Positions 16,889 through 25,522 of a DNA stretch of 64,000 bases are shown here, in pieces. The stretch lies in contig CP005974.1 in the NCBI GenBank assembly GCA_000940995.1, positions 930,001 through 994,000 of the forward strand. Reading direction: 5' to 3'. Position 1 is the first letter of the stretch. Each line of letters opens with the position of its first letter. The notes beneath the pieces were generated by a model. The model saw only the letters and a program-made list of their open reading frames with translations, did no database searches and was not told where the DNA came from. A program made the translations under genes and the position numbers. Origin of the DNA: Photobacterium gaetbulicola Gung47. GTDB taxonomy: Bacteria > Pseudomonadota > Gammaproteobacteria > Enterobacterales > Vibrionaceae.

Positions 16889-17701
16889 ATGCGAGAACTA
16901 GATACCCCAGCATCAGACAATTACAACCAGCGTTTCGGCGGGACCCGCCGCCTGTATGGTAACAGCGAAGTGGAAATCTTCCGTGCCGCGCATGTGTGCG
17001 TAATTGGTATTGGCGGTGTGGGCTCATGGGCTGCAGAGGCACTGGCGCGTTCAGGGATTGGGGAGTTGACCCTGATTGATATGGATGATGTCTGTGTCAC
17101 CAATATCAACCGTCAGATCCATGCGATGTCAGGCACGGTTGGGCAAAGCAAGATCGAGGTCATGGCCGAGCGTATCAAGCTGATCAACCCTGAGTGCAAG
17201 GTCAACCTGATCGATGACTTTATTACCCCGGAGAATGTGGCGCAGTACATCGACGGACGCTACGACTATGTGTTGGATGCGATCGATAGCATGAAGCCGA
17301 AAGCGGCATTGCTGGCCTACTGCAAAAGCAACAAGCTGAAAGTGATCACCACCGGTGGCGCGGGCGGTCAGATCGATCCGACCCAGATCCAGATCGCGGA
17401 CTTGACCAAGACCATCCAGGATCCGCTGGCGAAGAAGCTGCGCGATACCCTGCGTCGTCACCACAACTTCCCGAAAAACCCGAAGCGCAAGTTCGGTATT
17501 GATTGCGTCTTTTCCACCGAGCAGTTGAAGTACCCACAGGCTGACGGTTCGGTGTGTGGCGTGAAGTCGACGGCAGAAGGGCCGAAGCGAATGGATTGTG
17601 CCAGCGGCTTCGGGGCGGCGACCATGGTAACGGCGACCTTCGGCTTTGTTGCGGTATCACGTATTCTGCAGAAGCTGGTGGACAAGCACCTGCCGAAATA
17701 A
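16889..17701 (+). CDS. tcdA: tRNA threonylcarbamoyladenosine dehydratase (CsdL/TcdA)
   Basis: A 270-residue E1/ThiF-fold enzyme. The nucleotide-binding loop is VIGIGGVGSWAAEAL (about residues 38-52), followed by the acidic end of strand 2 (LIDMDDVCVTNINRQI) that contacts ATP. TcdA uses ATP to cyclise t6A37 of ANN-decoding tRNAs to ct6A and receives help from the CsdA-CsdE sulfur system. Here csdE and csdA lie just downstream on the opposite strand, the same association as in E. coli. ATG 16889 fits the usual N-terminus; a GTG seven codons earlier is possible. A shared bidirectional terminator separates it from csdE. Confidence 0.93.
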   Translation: MRELDTPASDNYNQRFGGTRRLYGNSEVEIFRAAHVCVIGIGGVGSWAAEALARSGIGELTLIDMDDVCVTNINRQIHAMSGTVGQSKIEVMAERIKLINPECKVNLIDDFITPENVAQYIDGRYDYVLDAIDSMKPKAALLAYCKSNKLKVITTGGAGGQIDPTQIQIADLTKTIQDPLAKKLRDTLRRHHNFPKNPKRKFGIDCVFSTEQLKYPQADGSVCGVKSTAEGPKRMDCASGFGAATMVTATFGFVAVSRILQKLVDKHLPK

Positions 17702-17725
17702 AGTTTGGTGTGGCTTGTGAATAGA

Positions 17726-17753
17726 AAAGCGAGGGTAATCCCTCGCTTTTTTT
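17726..17753. terminator. Bidirectional terminator between tcdA and csdE
   Basis: AAAGCGAGGG and CCCTCGCTTT flank a TAAT loop. T runs on both strands let it serve tcdA (plus) and csdA-csdE (minus). Confidence 0.85.
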
Positions 17754-17785
17754 GTTGGTGCGCCGAGCATGGGCGCCGTTGTCAG

Positions 17786-18217
17786 TTAACCCTCTGCCAA
17801 TGCCTTGATCTGCTCCACTATCGCCTTGAGCCCGTTGCCGCGGGAGGGACTGAGGTGGGCGAGAAGGTTGAGCTGCTCGAAATAGCCGTCGATATCGAAG
17901 GCTTCGATTTGCTGGGCATTCTTGCCTTCGAAGGCGGCCAGCACCAGAGTGATCAGGCCGCGGACGATACGCGCATCCGAGTCGGCCACGAAATGGAAAG
18001 TCCCGTCTTCCCGCTGCTGGTGGACGAGCCAGACCTGGCTTTCACAGCCACTGACCTTGAGCTGGTCTTGCTTTAACTCTTCCGGCATCGCTGGCAGCTT
18101 CTTGCCCAGCTGGATCACGTTGCGGTAGCGGTCCTCCCAGCCGTTGGCTTGGCCCATCAACTCTATGATCGCCTCACAGGTAATCTCGGTCCCAAAAGGG
18201 TGGCTTGGCAGCGTCAT
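17786..18217 (-). CDS. csdE: Sulfur acceptor protein CsdE (SufE family)
   Basis: A 143-residue SufE-fold protein whose sulfur-accepting cysteine is Cys58 in QLKVSGCESQVWL. It takes persulfide from the desulfurase CsdA and increases its activity; in E. coli the pair hands sulfur or activity to TcdA. It follows csdA after only 8 bp on the same strand, so the two are surely co-transcribed. A conserved RGLITLVLAAFEGK helix and the HLSPSRGNGLKAIVEQI C-terminal helix fit the family. Confidence 0.92.
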   Translation of the reverse strand: MTLPSHPFGTEITCEAIIELMGQANGWEDRYRNVIQLGKKLPAMPEELKQDQLKVSGCESQVWLVHQQREDGTFHFVADSDARIVRGLITLVLAAFEGKNAQQIEAFDIDGYFEQLNLLAHLSPSRGNGLKAIVEQIKALAEG

Positions 18218-18225
18218 AATCTCTC

Positions 18226-19446
18226 CTAAAGCAGGCTGCAGGCTTTGTGCAGCGCGGCAACAAATTGGTCTATATCTTGTTGGGTATTGTACAGCGCAAT
18301 AGATACCCGCAGGGTGCCGCTGACACCGAGCGCATCCATCATCGGGTGGGCGCAGTGATGCCCGGCACGAAGGGCGACACCCTGTTGGTCGAGCAAGGTG
18401 GCAATGTCCTGGTGATGGACGCCATCCACCACGAAGGAAAACAGGCTCGCTTCAGGCTGCAGGCCGATAATGCGCAAATCCTCGATGTCCTTGATCCCTT
18501 CGATAGCGCGCTGGCGGAGGGCCTGGATGTGATGCTCGGCACCTTCCCGGTCTATCCCCTGCAGCCAGTTGATGGCCGCGGCCATGGCCAGGCTGCCGGC
18601 GACATTCGGGGTGCCGGCTTCGAATTTGCCCGGCAGGGCGGAAAAGGTGGTGCCCTCAAAGCTCACTTTCTCCACCATCTTACCGCCGCCGTGCCATGGC
18701 GGCATGGCCTCAAGCAGTGCCCGCTTGCCATACAACACGCCGATCCCCGCCGGGGCAAAGATCTTGTGGCCAGAGAAGACATAGAAATCCGCATCGAGCG
18801 CTTGTACGTCGATGTGCTCATGGGCGACAGCCTGGGCCCCATCAACCACGACGATCGCGCCGGCGCGGTGGGCAGCCTGGATAATGGTCTCGACCGGATT
18901 GCGGGTCCCGGTCACATTGGTGACATGGGCGACAGCCACAATCTTGGTTTTCCCCGTCAAGCGCTGGGCGAATGTCTCCATATCCAGCGTGCAGTCGCTG
19001 CGCATTGGAATTTTGACCACTTTGGCCCCGGTCTGCTCGGCAACGATTTGCCAGGGAACAATATTGGCGTGGTGCTCGAGCTCGCTGACCAATATCTCAT
19101 CCCCTGGCTGCAGGTTATTGCGGGCGTAGGTCTGGGCGATTAGATTGAGGGCTTCGGTCGCGCCCCGGGTCCAGATTATTTCCTTGCTGTCGGCGGCGTT
19201 GATGAAGTGCTGAACGGTCTCTCTTGCCTGCTCGAACTGTGCCGTAGCGGACGCGGTTAGGGTATGGCTGCCGCGGTGGACATTGGCATTGTGGCCACTG
19301 TAGTACTGCCGGATTGTTTCAATGACCTCTAGCGGTTTTTGGGTTGTGGCGGCACTGTCGAGATAGACCAGTGGCTGGCCGTTGCATTCTTGGGCCAGAG
19401 CAGGAAATTGCTGGCGAAGACGCTGGATATCAAATTGGGCAGTCAT
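18226..19446 (-). CDS. csdA: Cysteine desulfurase CsdA (SufS-type, group II)
   Basis: A 406-residue PLP enzyme. Lys228 in FYVFSGHKIFAP should form the Schiff base, His125 lies in SELEHHANIVPW, and the persulfide cysteine is Cys365 in RAGHHCAHP, where a short active-site loop marks group II (SufS/CsdA) enzymes. It converts cysteine to alanine and passes sulfane sulfur to CsdE. Genes csdA-csdE form a two-gene operon opposed to tcdA. SufS is an alternative name, but no suf genes surround it and the tcdA neighbour favours CsdA. Confidence 0.92.
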   Translation of the reverse strand: MTAQFDIQRLRQQFPALAQECNGQPLVYLDSAATTQKPLEVIETIRQYYSGHNANVHRGSHTLTASATAQFEQARETVQHFINAADSKEIIWTRGATEALNLIAQTYARNNLQPGDEILVSELEHHANIVPWQIVAEQTGAKVVKIPMRSDCTLDMETFAQRLTGKTKIVAVAHVTNVTGTRNPVETIIQAAHRAGAIVVVDGAQAVAHEHIDVQALDADFYVFSGHKIFAPAGIGVLYGKRALLEAMPPWHGGGKMVEKVSFEGTTFSALPGKFEAGTPNVAGSLAMAAAINWLQGIDREGAEHHIQALRQRAIEGIKDIEDLRIIGLQPEASLFSFVVDGVHHQDIATLLDQQGVALRAGHHCAHPMMDALGVSGTLRVSIALYNTQQDIDQFVAALHKACSLL

Positions 19447-19606
19447 GGTGTGTCACATAGCAAAAAAGACAAGGGGGAGATCATGCGGTGAAAAACACAT
19501 AAGGGCAAGTATTTCTCCGGTTGGTTCAATTATATCAAACTCATCACTTTTATGGCCTGTCGGCGGAGGACAAAAGGCGCGGGGGTAAGAGAGCCTGGCT
19601 GGAGGC

Positions 19607-19796
19607 AAAAAAAAAGCACTGCGTTGGGGCGCAGTGCCAAGAATTAATTTTGACAGACAGGTCAAAAATACAGGAAGTAAAATTGGTAGATTGACTACCT
19701 ATCCGGCATAACCCGGACAATATGCAAACACAACATCGCAACTGTGCGGTCGGCCAAATGCCTGAGGGCGAAAAACTTGGCCTTGCTCACCGTTGC
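19607..19796 (-). ncRNA. gcvB: GcvB small regulatory RNA
   Basis: An sRNA of about 190 nt, divergent from gcvA exactly as in E. coli. Conserved elements on the minus strand: the GU-rich R1-type seed GATGTTGTGTTTGC (complement of 19724-19737), an ACTTCCTGTA block (complement of 19669-19678), ACCTGTCTGTC (complement of 19651-19661), and a terminal hairpin GCACTGCG/CGCAGTGC (19616-19637) followed by nine T. A promoter (TTGTTC-17 bp-TATGAT) places the 5' end near 19796. GcvB is an Hfq-dependent repressor of many amino-acid and peptide transporter mRNAs, activated by GcvA when glycine is plentiful. The E. coli form is about 205 nt. Confidence 0.9.
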
Positions 19797-19803
19797 GGGG
19801 CAA

Positions 19804-19832
19804 ATCATATGGTTTATGTAGCACTTGAACAA
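19804..19832 (-). promoter_or_regulatory. gcvB promoter overlapping the gcvA promoter region
   Basis: On the minus strand TTGTTC (complement of 19827-19832) and TATGAT (complement of 19804-19809) are separated by 17 bp. A good plus-strand -10, TATAAT (19842-19847), lies just beyond and would serve gcvA. The two divergent promoters overlap, as expected if GcvA represses its own gene while activating gcvB from one site. Confidence 0.7.
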
Positions 19833-19880
19833 TGGACAATTTATAATGTTTCCCATAAAAAAAACTAATGCAGGTTAAGT

Positions 19881-20801
19881 ATGTCTAGACGTCTCCCTCC
19901 ACTCAATTCATTGAAAGTCTTTGAAGCGGCGGCCAGAAACCTCAGTTTTACCCGTGCAGCGGAAGAGCTATTTGTCACACAAGCTGCTGTAAGCCACCAG
20001 ATTAAAGCGCTCGAGGAATTTTTGGGGCTCAAATTATTTCGTCGTCGTAATCGCTCTTTATTGCTAACTGAAGAGGGCCAGAGCTACTTTCTCGATATAA
20101 AAGACATCTTTTCTGCAATCTCAGATGCCACAGATAAGGTCTTGGAACGCGGCGCGAAAGGGGCATTAACCATTAGTTTACCTCCTAGTTTTGCTATCCA
20201 GTGGTTGGTTCCCCGCTTGGCAGATTTCAATGAGCAGCATCCGGATATTGACGTCCGGATCAAGGCGGTGGATCTGGACGAGGGCTCGTTGACCGAAGAT
20301 GTCGATGTTGCTATCTATTACGGCCGGGGGAACTGGCCTGGGCTGCGGGCCGATAAGCTGTACCAGGAGTTCTTGCTGCCGGTCTGTTCACCGATGCTCC
20401 TCAACGGCACCAAGCCGCTGCGGACGTTGGCGGATCTGAAAAACCATACCCTGCTGCATGATACCTCGCGCAAGGAATGGAAAAACTATGTTCGCCACCA
20501 CGGCATCGAAGGCACCAACGTCAACCAGGGGCCTATTTTCAGCCACTCGACCATGGTGCTGCAGGCGGCGGCACATGGCCAGGGCATCGCGCTGGGCAAC
20601 AACGTACTGGCACAGCCTGAGCTGGAGGCCGGTCGCCTGGTCTGCCCATTCGATGAAGTGCTGATGAGCAAGAATGCCTTCTTCCTGGTTTGCCAGGAGC
20701 GTCAGGCTGAAACCGGCCGGATCCAGGTCTTCCGCGACTGGGTGCTGGCCAAGGCTGCCCGCGAGCAGGAAGATATGCCGGACGTGGAAGACGAGCTGTA
20801 G
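19881..20801 (+). CDS. gcvA: Glycine cleavage system transcriptional regulator GcvA
   Basis: A 306-residue LysR regulator with N-terminus MSRRLPPLNSLKVFEAAARN and helix-turn-helix SFTRAAEELFVTQAAVSHQI (about residues 22-41), essentially the E. coli GcvA sequence. An effector domain follows (ALTISLPPSFAIQWLVPRL). GcvA activates the glycine cleavage operon with glycine and represses it with purines through GcvR, and it activates gcvB. The divergent gcvB next to it and the downstream ygdD-rlmM order confirm the assignment. The C-terminal tail is acidic (EQEDMPDVEDEL). Confidence 0.95.
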   Translation: MSRRLPPLNSLKVFEAAARNLSFTRAAEELFVTQAAVSHQIKALEEFLGLKLFRRRNRSLLLTEEGQSYFLDIKDIFSAISDATDKVLERGAKGALTISLPPSFAIQWLVPRLADFNEQHPDIDVRIKAVDLDEGSLTEDVDVAIYYGRGNWPGLRADKLYQEFLLPVCSPMLLNGTKPLRTLADLKNHTLLHDTSRKEWKNYVRHHGIEGTNVNQGPIFSHSTMVLQAAAHGQGIALGNNVLAQPELEAGRLVCPFDEVLMSKNAFFLVCQERQAETGRIQVFRDWVLAKAAREQEDMPDVEDEL

Positions 20802-20815
20802 GAGCCACAGGGACA

Positions 20816-21502
20816 ATGTCGGAGACAAGTGTGACTGACTACATCATAGATATGCCGCCAAGCGGCACGTACAGCGCGACCTTCCTGTTTGCCCATGGCG
20901 CCGGCGCTGGCATGGATCACGAGTTCATGGCTGAGATTGCCAACGGCCTTGCCCTGAAAGGGATCCGGGTGGTGCGGTTTGATTTCCCCTATATGGTCAA
21001 GCGCCGTGAAGACGGTAAGAAACGGCCGCCAGACAGGCAGCCCAAGCTACTGCTGGACTTCCAGCGCCACATCGACGCATTTGCCCATGAGGGCAACCTG
21101 GTGATCGGCGGCAAATCCATGGGCGGTCGCATGGCCAGTCTGATCGTTACGGGTGTTGCTGATGAATCACCGGATGTGGCTAACTGCCAGGACAAAGTGA
21201 AAGGCGTGGCCTGCCTGGGCTTCCCTTTCCACCCGCCGGGCAAGCCAGAGAATTTCCGCGGCGAGCATCTGCAGGCGATGGCTCTGCCGACGCTGATCCT
21301 GCAGGGCGAGCGCGATACGTTCGGTACCCGCAGCGAAGTCGAAGGCTGGCACTATGCGCCGAGTGTGGAGGTGGCGTTCCTGCCAGACGGCGATCATAGC
21401 TTCAAGCCCCGCAAGGCATCGGGCCATACCGAGCCAGGCAACCGCCAGCTGGCGGTGAAAGCGCTGGCGGCATTTATCAACGCGTGTACGGCCAAGGAGT
21501 AA
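20816..21502 (+). CDS. Alpha/beta hydrolase of the KANL3/Tex30-like family
   Basis: A 228-residue alpha/beta hydrolase. FLFAHGAGAGMDHEFM carries the oxyanion-side HG motif, VIGGKSMGGRMAS the nucleophile elbow with Ser in G-K-S-M-G, LPTLILQGERDTFG the likely acid region, and GDHSFKPRK the catalytic His. This pattern fits a family of small bacterial dienelactone-hydrolase-like proteins related to Tex30/KANL3, whose substrates are unknown. It begins 14 bp after gcvA and ends 3 bp before ygdD, so it is probably in one transcript with ygdD and rlmM. E. coli lacks it at this place. Confidence 0.75.
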   Translation: MSETSVTDYIIDMPPSGTYSATFLFAHGAGAGMDHEFMAEIANGLALKGIRVVRFDFPYMVKRREDGKKRPPDRQPKLLLDFQRHIDAFAHEGNLVIGGKSMGGRMASLIVTGVADESPDVANCQDKVKGVACLGFPFHPPGKPENFRGEHLQAMALPTLILQGERDTFGTRSEVEGWHYAPSVEVAFLPDGDHSFKPRKASGHTEPGNRQLAVKALAAFINACTAKE

Positions 21503-21505
21503 GGC

Positions 21506-21889
21506 ATGGAAAATAAAGCAAGCCGCTGGCTATTGGTCTTTGCGGCACTGAGCGGGGCGGTGACCGTCGCGCTGGGCGCGTTCGCTGCCCACGGCCTGAA
21601 GGCTCAATTGCCGCCGTATCTGCTCGGGGTCTTCGAAACGGGTGTCCAGTATCAGGCCTGGCACACCTTGGCGATTATCGGTTGTGCAATATTGGCACGC
21701 ATTCTTCCGTCAAAAGGGGTATCATACGCAGCCCTGTTTTTTGTGGCAGGGATCATACTCTTTAGTGGCAGCCTGTATGCGCTGGCGTTGACGGGTATCA
21801 AGTGGTTTGGCCCCATCACCCCGATGGGAGGCGTCTGTTTTATCATAGGCTGGGTAGCGCTTGCAGTGGCTGCCTGGCGTTCAGCTTGA
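21506..21889 (+). CDS. ygdD: DUF423 inner-membrane protein YgdD
   Basis: A 127-residue protein with four hydrophobic segments (about 9-29, 48-66, 72-92, 100-123) and the DUF423 signature ALGAFAAHGLK near residue 22, followed by FETGVQYQAWHTLAI. Function is unknown. In E. coli ygdD lies between gcvA and rlmM, as here, and the short gaps to both neighbours suggest co-transcription. Confidence 0.9.
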   Translation: MENKASRWLLVFAALSGAVTVALGAFAAHGLKAQLPPYLLGVFETGVQYQAWHTLAIIGCAILARILPSKGVSYAALFFVAGIILFSGSLYALALTGIKWFGPITPMGGVCFIIGWVALAVAAWRSA

Positions 21890-21898
21890 GGGTTGAGA

Positions 21899-22981
21899 GT
21901 GAATCAAGTTCTGTTGTACTGCCGTCCCGGCTTTGAGAAAGAATGTGCCGGTGAAGTTCAAGACAAAGCAAATGCACTGGAGTTGTATGGCTTTCCCCGG
22001 GCGAAAAACAATACCGGCTATGTGTTGTTTGAATTTTACCAGCCGGGTGATGCGGACAAGTTTATCCAGCAGCAGCCGTTTTCCGAGCTGATCTTTGCTC
22101 GCCAGATGGTTGCGGTGATGCCGATGCTTGAAGATCTGCCGCAGGAAGATCGCATCTCGCCGATTATGGAAATGGTGGCGGACTTCCCTCGCTGTGGGGA
22201 TCTGCGGGTTGAAACGCCAGATACCAACGAAGCCAAAGAACTGCTGAAATTCTGCCGCAAGTTTACCGTGCCGCTACGTCAGGCGCTGCGTAAGTCTGGT
22301 GCGATGTATGCCAAGGACAACCCGAAAAAGCCAGTGCTTCACCTGTGTTTCATCGCGCCGGGCTGCTGCTTTGTCGGTTATTCCTACACGACCAATAACT
22401 CGCCGTTCTTCATGGGGATCCCTCGTCTTAAGTTCCCGTCGGATGCGCCGAGCCGCTCAACTCTGAAGCTGGAAGAAGCGTTTCATGTCTTTATTCCGCG
22501 TGATGAGTGGGATGAGCGTCTGGCTGCCGGTATGTGGGGAGTCGATTTGGGTGCTTGTCCAGGCGGTTGGACCTACCAGCTGGTCAAGCGCTCGATGTTT
22601 GTCCATGCCATTGACAACGGCCAGATGGCACAGAGCCTGATGGACACCGGGCAGGTCAAGCACCACATGGTCGATGGCTTCAAGTTCGAGCCACCGCGCA
22701 AAAACGTCACCTGGATTGTGTGCGATATGGTCGAAAAGCCGGCCCGTGTGGCGCACCTGATGGGTGACTGGCTGATCAAGGGCTGGGCAAAAGAAGCGAT
22801 CTTCAACCTCAAGCTACCGATGAAAGGCCGCTATGACGAGGTACTGCAGGATATCGAAAACCTCAAGGTCTACCTGATCCAGAACGGGGTGAAATTCAAG
22901 CTGCAGGCCAAGCACCTGTACCATGACCGTGAGGAAATCACGGTACATATCCAGCGTCTGGATAACCGCTCGCCGCATTGA
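21899..22981 (+). CDS. rlmM: 23S rRNA 2'-O-ribose C2498 methyltransferase RlmM
   Basis: A 360-residue protein aligned by eye with E. coli RlmM: an N-terminal THUMP-containing part (LLYCRPGFEKECAGEV), APGCCFVGYSYTTNNSPFFMGIPRLKFP, and a Rossmann methyltransferase domain with the SAM loop VDLGACPGGWTYQL. It also has CDMVEKPARV and FNLKLPMKGRYDEV, which hold the K-D-K-E catalytic residues. It methylates the ribose of C2498 in 23S rRNA before subunit assembly. I chose GTG 21899, with GAGG eight bases upstream and the N-terminus MNQVLLYCRPG; TTG 21893 is a weaker alternative. A UUCG-type terminator follows. Confidence 0.95.
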   Translation: MNQVLLYCRPGFEKECAGEVQDKANALELYGFPRAKNNTGYVLFEFYQPGDADKFIQQQPFSELIFARQMVAVMPMLEDLPQEDRISPIMEMVADFPRCGDLRVETPDTNEAKELLKFCRKFTVPLRQALRKSGAMYAKDNPKKPVLHLCFIAPGCCFVGYSYTTNNSPFFMGIPRLKFPSDAPSRSTLKLEEAFHVFIPRDEWDERLAAGMWGVDLGACPGGWTYQLVKRSMFVHAIDNGQMAQSLMDTGQVKHHMVDGFKFEPPRKNVTWIVCDMVEKPARVAHLMGDWLIKGWAKEAIFNLKLPMKGRYDEVLQDIENLKVYLIQNGVKFKLQAKHLYHDREEITVHIQRLDNRSPH

Positions 22982-23000
22982 TTATCGGCAAAGTCATGAA

Positions 23001-23024
23001 ACGCCACCTTCGGGTGGTGTTTTT
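23001..23024 (+). terminator. Rho-independent terminator of rlmM
   Basis: ACGCCACC and GGTGGTGT enclose a TTCG tetraloop, followed by TTTT. It also faces the convergent xni. Confidence 0.8.
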
Positions 23025-23039
23025 GTATTACGCTCTTTG

Positions 23040-23816
23040 CTAACTCCCCGCCGTATAACGTATATCCTGCAAATTGAACCCTAGTACCAAGTCGGTTTTC
23101 AGAGATGCAACCTGCTTGGAGGCAATGGCCTCGCTGCGGCAGGCGTCGATTTTCTTCTGCCATTTGGCTGGTAGGTCGTCTGCCGCCAGAATAGCTTCGA
23201 GATTCGGGTAGAGGCTAAGCAGTTCGACTGCGGCCTTAGGGCCGATCCCGGTAACGCCGGGGATCTTGCTCGAGCTGATCCCGGCCAGTCCCCAGTAGTC
23301 TGGCAGTTGCTCGGGCTTGACGCCGAACTCCTTCTCGACAAACGGGCTATCAAGCCAGCGCTGTTGGAAGTAATCGCGGATCCGCAAGGTCGGCTGGAGC
23401 AGTTGGCAATAGCCCTTGTCGGTGGAGATGATCGTCACTTGCTGGCCGCGGGAGGCAACTTTCAGTGCCAGGGTCGCCACCAGATCATCGGCCTCGTCGC
23501 CGTCGGATAGCAGCGAGTCGATCCCCATGTCCATGAAGGCGTCTTGGATGATTTCCATCCCCGTCATGAGCTCTTCTGGCATTGGCTTGCGGCCCTCCTT
23601 GTAGTGCGGCAGCAAATCAGCCCGCCAGCCACGGTCTTCGCCGTGGTGATCAAACACCGCGACAATGTGGGTCGGTTGGCTGCTGCTGATGATTTTACCC
23701 AGGGCCTGACAGCACACCTTGGCCGTGTTGTGGACATCGGGCTCACCGTGCTGGGCAGCATGGACGCGACGGATCAGATTGAGGGCATCAATAATGACAA
23801 GGTGGATAGACGACAT
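23040..23816 (-). CDS. xni: Flap endonuclease Xni (exonuclease IX)
   Basis: A 258-residue FEN-family protein resembling the 5' nuclease domain of PolI: VVIIDALNLIRRVHA-like N-terminus, HIVAVFDHHGEDRGWRADLLPHYKEGR, GDEADDLVATLA with a cluster of metal-binding acids, ISTDKGYCQLL, and the helix-hairpin-helix GISSSKIPGVTGIGPKAAVELL. Xni cleaves 5' flaps and has one fewer metal ligand than PolI. Its neighbours are a convergent rlmM and ppnN upstream on the same strand; the E. coli order near ppnN is similar. Confidence 0.93.
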   Translation of the reverse strand: MSSIHLVIIDALNLIRRVHAAQHGEPDVHNTAKVCCQALGKIISSSQPTHIVAVFDHHGEDRGWRADLLPHYKEGRKPMPEELMTGMEIIQDAFMDMGIDSLLSDGDEADDLVATLALKVASRGQQVTIISTDKGYCQLLQPTLRIRDYFQQRWLDSPFVEKEFGVKPEQLPDYWGLAGISSSKIPGVTGIGPKAAVELLSLYPNLEAILAADDLPAKWQKKIDACRSEAIASKQVASLKTDLVLGFNLQDIRYTAGS

Positions 23817-23916
23817 AGCGTAAACCGTGTAGCAGTAAAGAAAAAAGGGTCAACAGACCCTTTATTGTACGCATTGTTGCTGCGAATGTGCACCGCCATC
23901 TAGCAGGTGGCGGGGA

Positions 23917-25293
23917 TTATTTCGCTATCGGTGGCAAAGCCGTGATGATTTCGTAGCAGGGCTCGTAACGGGTGCCCGGCAGCTTCATCCGCTGCTGCTC
24001 GACAAACTGGGTGAGCAGCTTGTCCATCCGTTTCATCAGGGCGATATCGCCGTTAATTTTAAAGCGCCCCTTGCGCTCGATTTCACGGATCCCTTCCTCC
24101 TTGACGTTGCCGGCCACGATGCCCGAGAAAGCTCGGCGCAGGTTGGCGGCCAGGTGCTCTGGGCGCTGGGACATGTGCAAGTCGAGGCTGGCCATCGACT
24201 CATGGGTTGGCTCGAACGGCAGCTGGAATTCCGGCGGGATCTCCAGTGACCAGTTATAGCTGTAGGCATCGCCGGTTGCCAGGCGGTGCTCTTTGATCAG
24301 CGGCATGGCCGATTTCATCACCCGTGCGACTTGCTCGGGATCATCGATGATGATCTGGTAATGCTGGGTTGCCGCTTCTCCCAGGGTGTCGCGGATGAAG
24401 CTGTCCAGCGTGCGGAAATAGGGTTCGGATTCTTTGGGCCCGGTGAGGACGACCGGCATCGGCTGGTCGGCATTTTTTGGCTCCATCAATATACCGAGGA
24501 TATAGAGCAGTTCCTCGGCCGTTCCGGCACCGCCGGGGAAGATGATAATGCCATGGCCGACCCGGACGAAGGCTTCCAGGCGTTTCTCGATATCCGGCAA
24601 GATGACCAGCTCGTTGACGATCGGGTTGGGGGGCTCGGCAGCGATAATGGATGGTTCGGTCAGGCCAATGAAGCGGCTGTTGGGGAAGCGCTGCTTGGCA
24701 TGGCCGATGGCTGCCCCTTTCATTGGTCCCTCCATGGCCCCGGGGCCACATCCGGTACAGATGTTGAGTTCGCGCAGCCCCAGCTCGTTGCCGACCTCGC
24801 GGGTATACTGGTACTCGACCGGGTTGATGGAGTGGCCGCCCCAGCATACGACAATGTTAGGATCTTCCCCGGAACGCACGGTTTGGGCGTTGCGCAGGAC
24901 GCTGAAGACAAAGTTGGTGATGTGCGGCGAACTGGTGAGGTTGATGTCCTTGCGCTGCTGGACATGCATGTTGACGTATACGATATCTCGCAGCACGGCG
25001 AACATATGCTCCTGGATCCCGCGGATGATCCGGCCATCGACAAAGGCATGCTCCGGCGGGTTCATCAGTTCGAGCTTGATCCCGCGCTCGCGCCGCATCA
25101 CATTGACATCGAAGCTTTTATGCCTTTCCAGTAGTTCCTTTGAGTTGTCGGAGTGGCTACCGGAGTTGAGTACCGCCAGCGAGCAGTTACGGTACAGGCG
25201 GTAGATATCACTGGAGGCCGTTGCTTTGAGCAAGTCGACTTCATGCTGGGATAGTAGGTCCATCGCACCTACCGGACTGATATGAGTGATCAT
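23917..25293 (-). CDS. ppnN: Pyrimidine/purine nucleotide 5'-monophosphate nucleosidase PpnN
   Basis: A 458-residue protein matching E. coli PpnN (YgdH, 454 aa) nearly throughout: MITHISPVGAMDLLSQHEVD at the start, ICTGCGPGAMEGPMKGAA, the LOG-type motif FPGGAGTAEELLY near residue 250, and a C-terminal KLPGTRYEPCYEI. PpnN removes the base from nucleoside monophosphates and is stimulated by (p)ppGpp, which links nucleotide salvage to stress tolerance. ATG 25293 has GGGAGG just upstream and matches the E. coli start; an upstream in-frame ATG at 25344 would add 17 residues. Confidence 0.95.
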   Translation of the reverse strand: MITHISPVGAMDLLSQHEVDLLKATASSDIYRLYRNCSLAVLNSGSHSDNSKELLERHKSFDVNVMRRERGIKLELMNPPEHAFVDGRIIRGIQEHMFAVLRDIVYVNMHVQQRKDINLTSSPHITNFVFSVLRNAQTVRSGEDPNIVVCWGGHSINPVEYQYTREVGNELGLRELNICTGCGPGAMEGPMKGAAIGHAKQRFPNSRFIGLTEPSIIAAEPPNPIVNELVILPDIEKRLEAFVRVGHGIIIFPGGAGTAEELLYILGILMEPKNADQPMPVVLTGPKESEPYFRTLDSFIRDTLGEAATQHYQIIIDDPEQVARVMKSAMPLIKEHRLATGDAYSYNWSLEIPPEFQLPFEPTHESMASLDLHMSQRPEHLAANLRRAFSGIVAGNVKEEGIREIERKGRFKINGDIALMKRMDKLLTQFVEQQRMKLPGTRYEPCYEIITALPPIAK

Positions 25294-25522
25294 GATTACC
25301 TCCCTGGTCATGACAAGGCGGCGGTATCCACTGGGTGTATTCATTTTAGGAAGAATCGGTGAATACTGCCGGGTGAAGCAGAAAGTAAACCGGTTGGGAG
25401 TACACTCTGTTTCCTGAAGATCAGTCTTATGTGTGAGTGAATTTTAAGTGACTGATATAGTTACCATACACAGAGTAGCCCGTTTTTACCAGCCATTGGT
25501 CGGTTGATGATTGTCGCGGCGA

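Noticed and set aside
18247..19143. A 298-codon plus-strand frame opposite csdA
   Set aside because: Antisense to csdA, whose catalytic residues are intact. Composition is typical of a shadow frame.
24286..25134. A 282-codon plus-strand frame opposite ppnN
   Set aside because: Antisense to a clearly homologous ppnN; no family resemblance or ribosome site.
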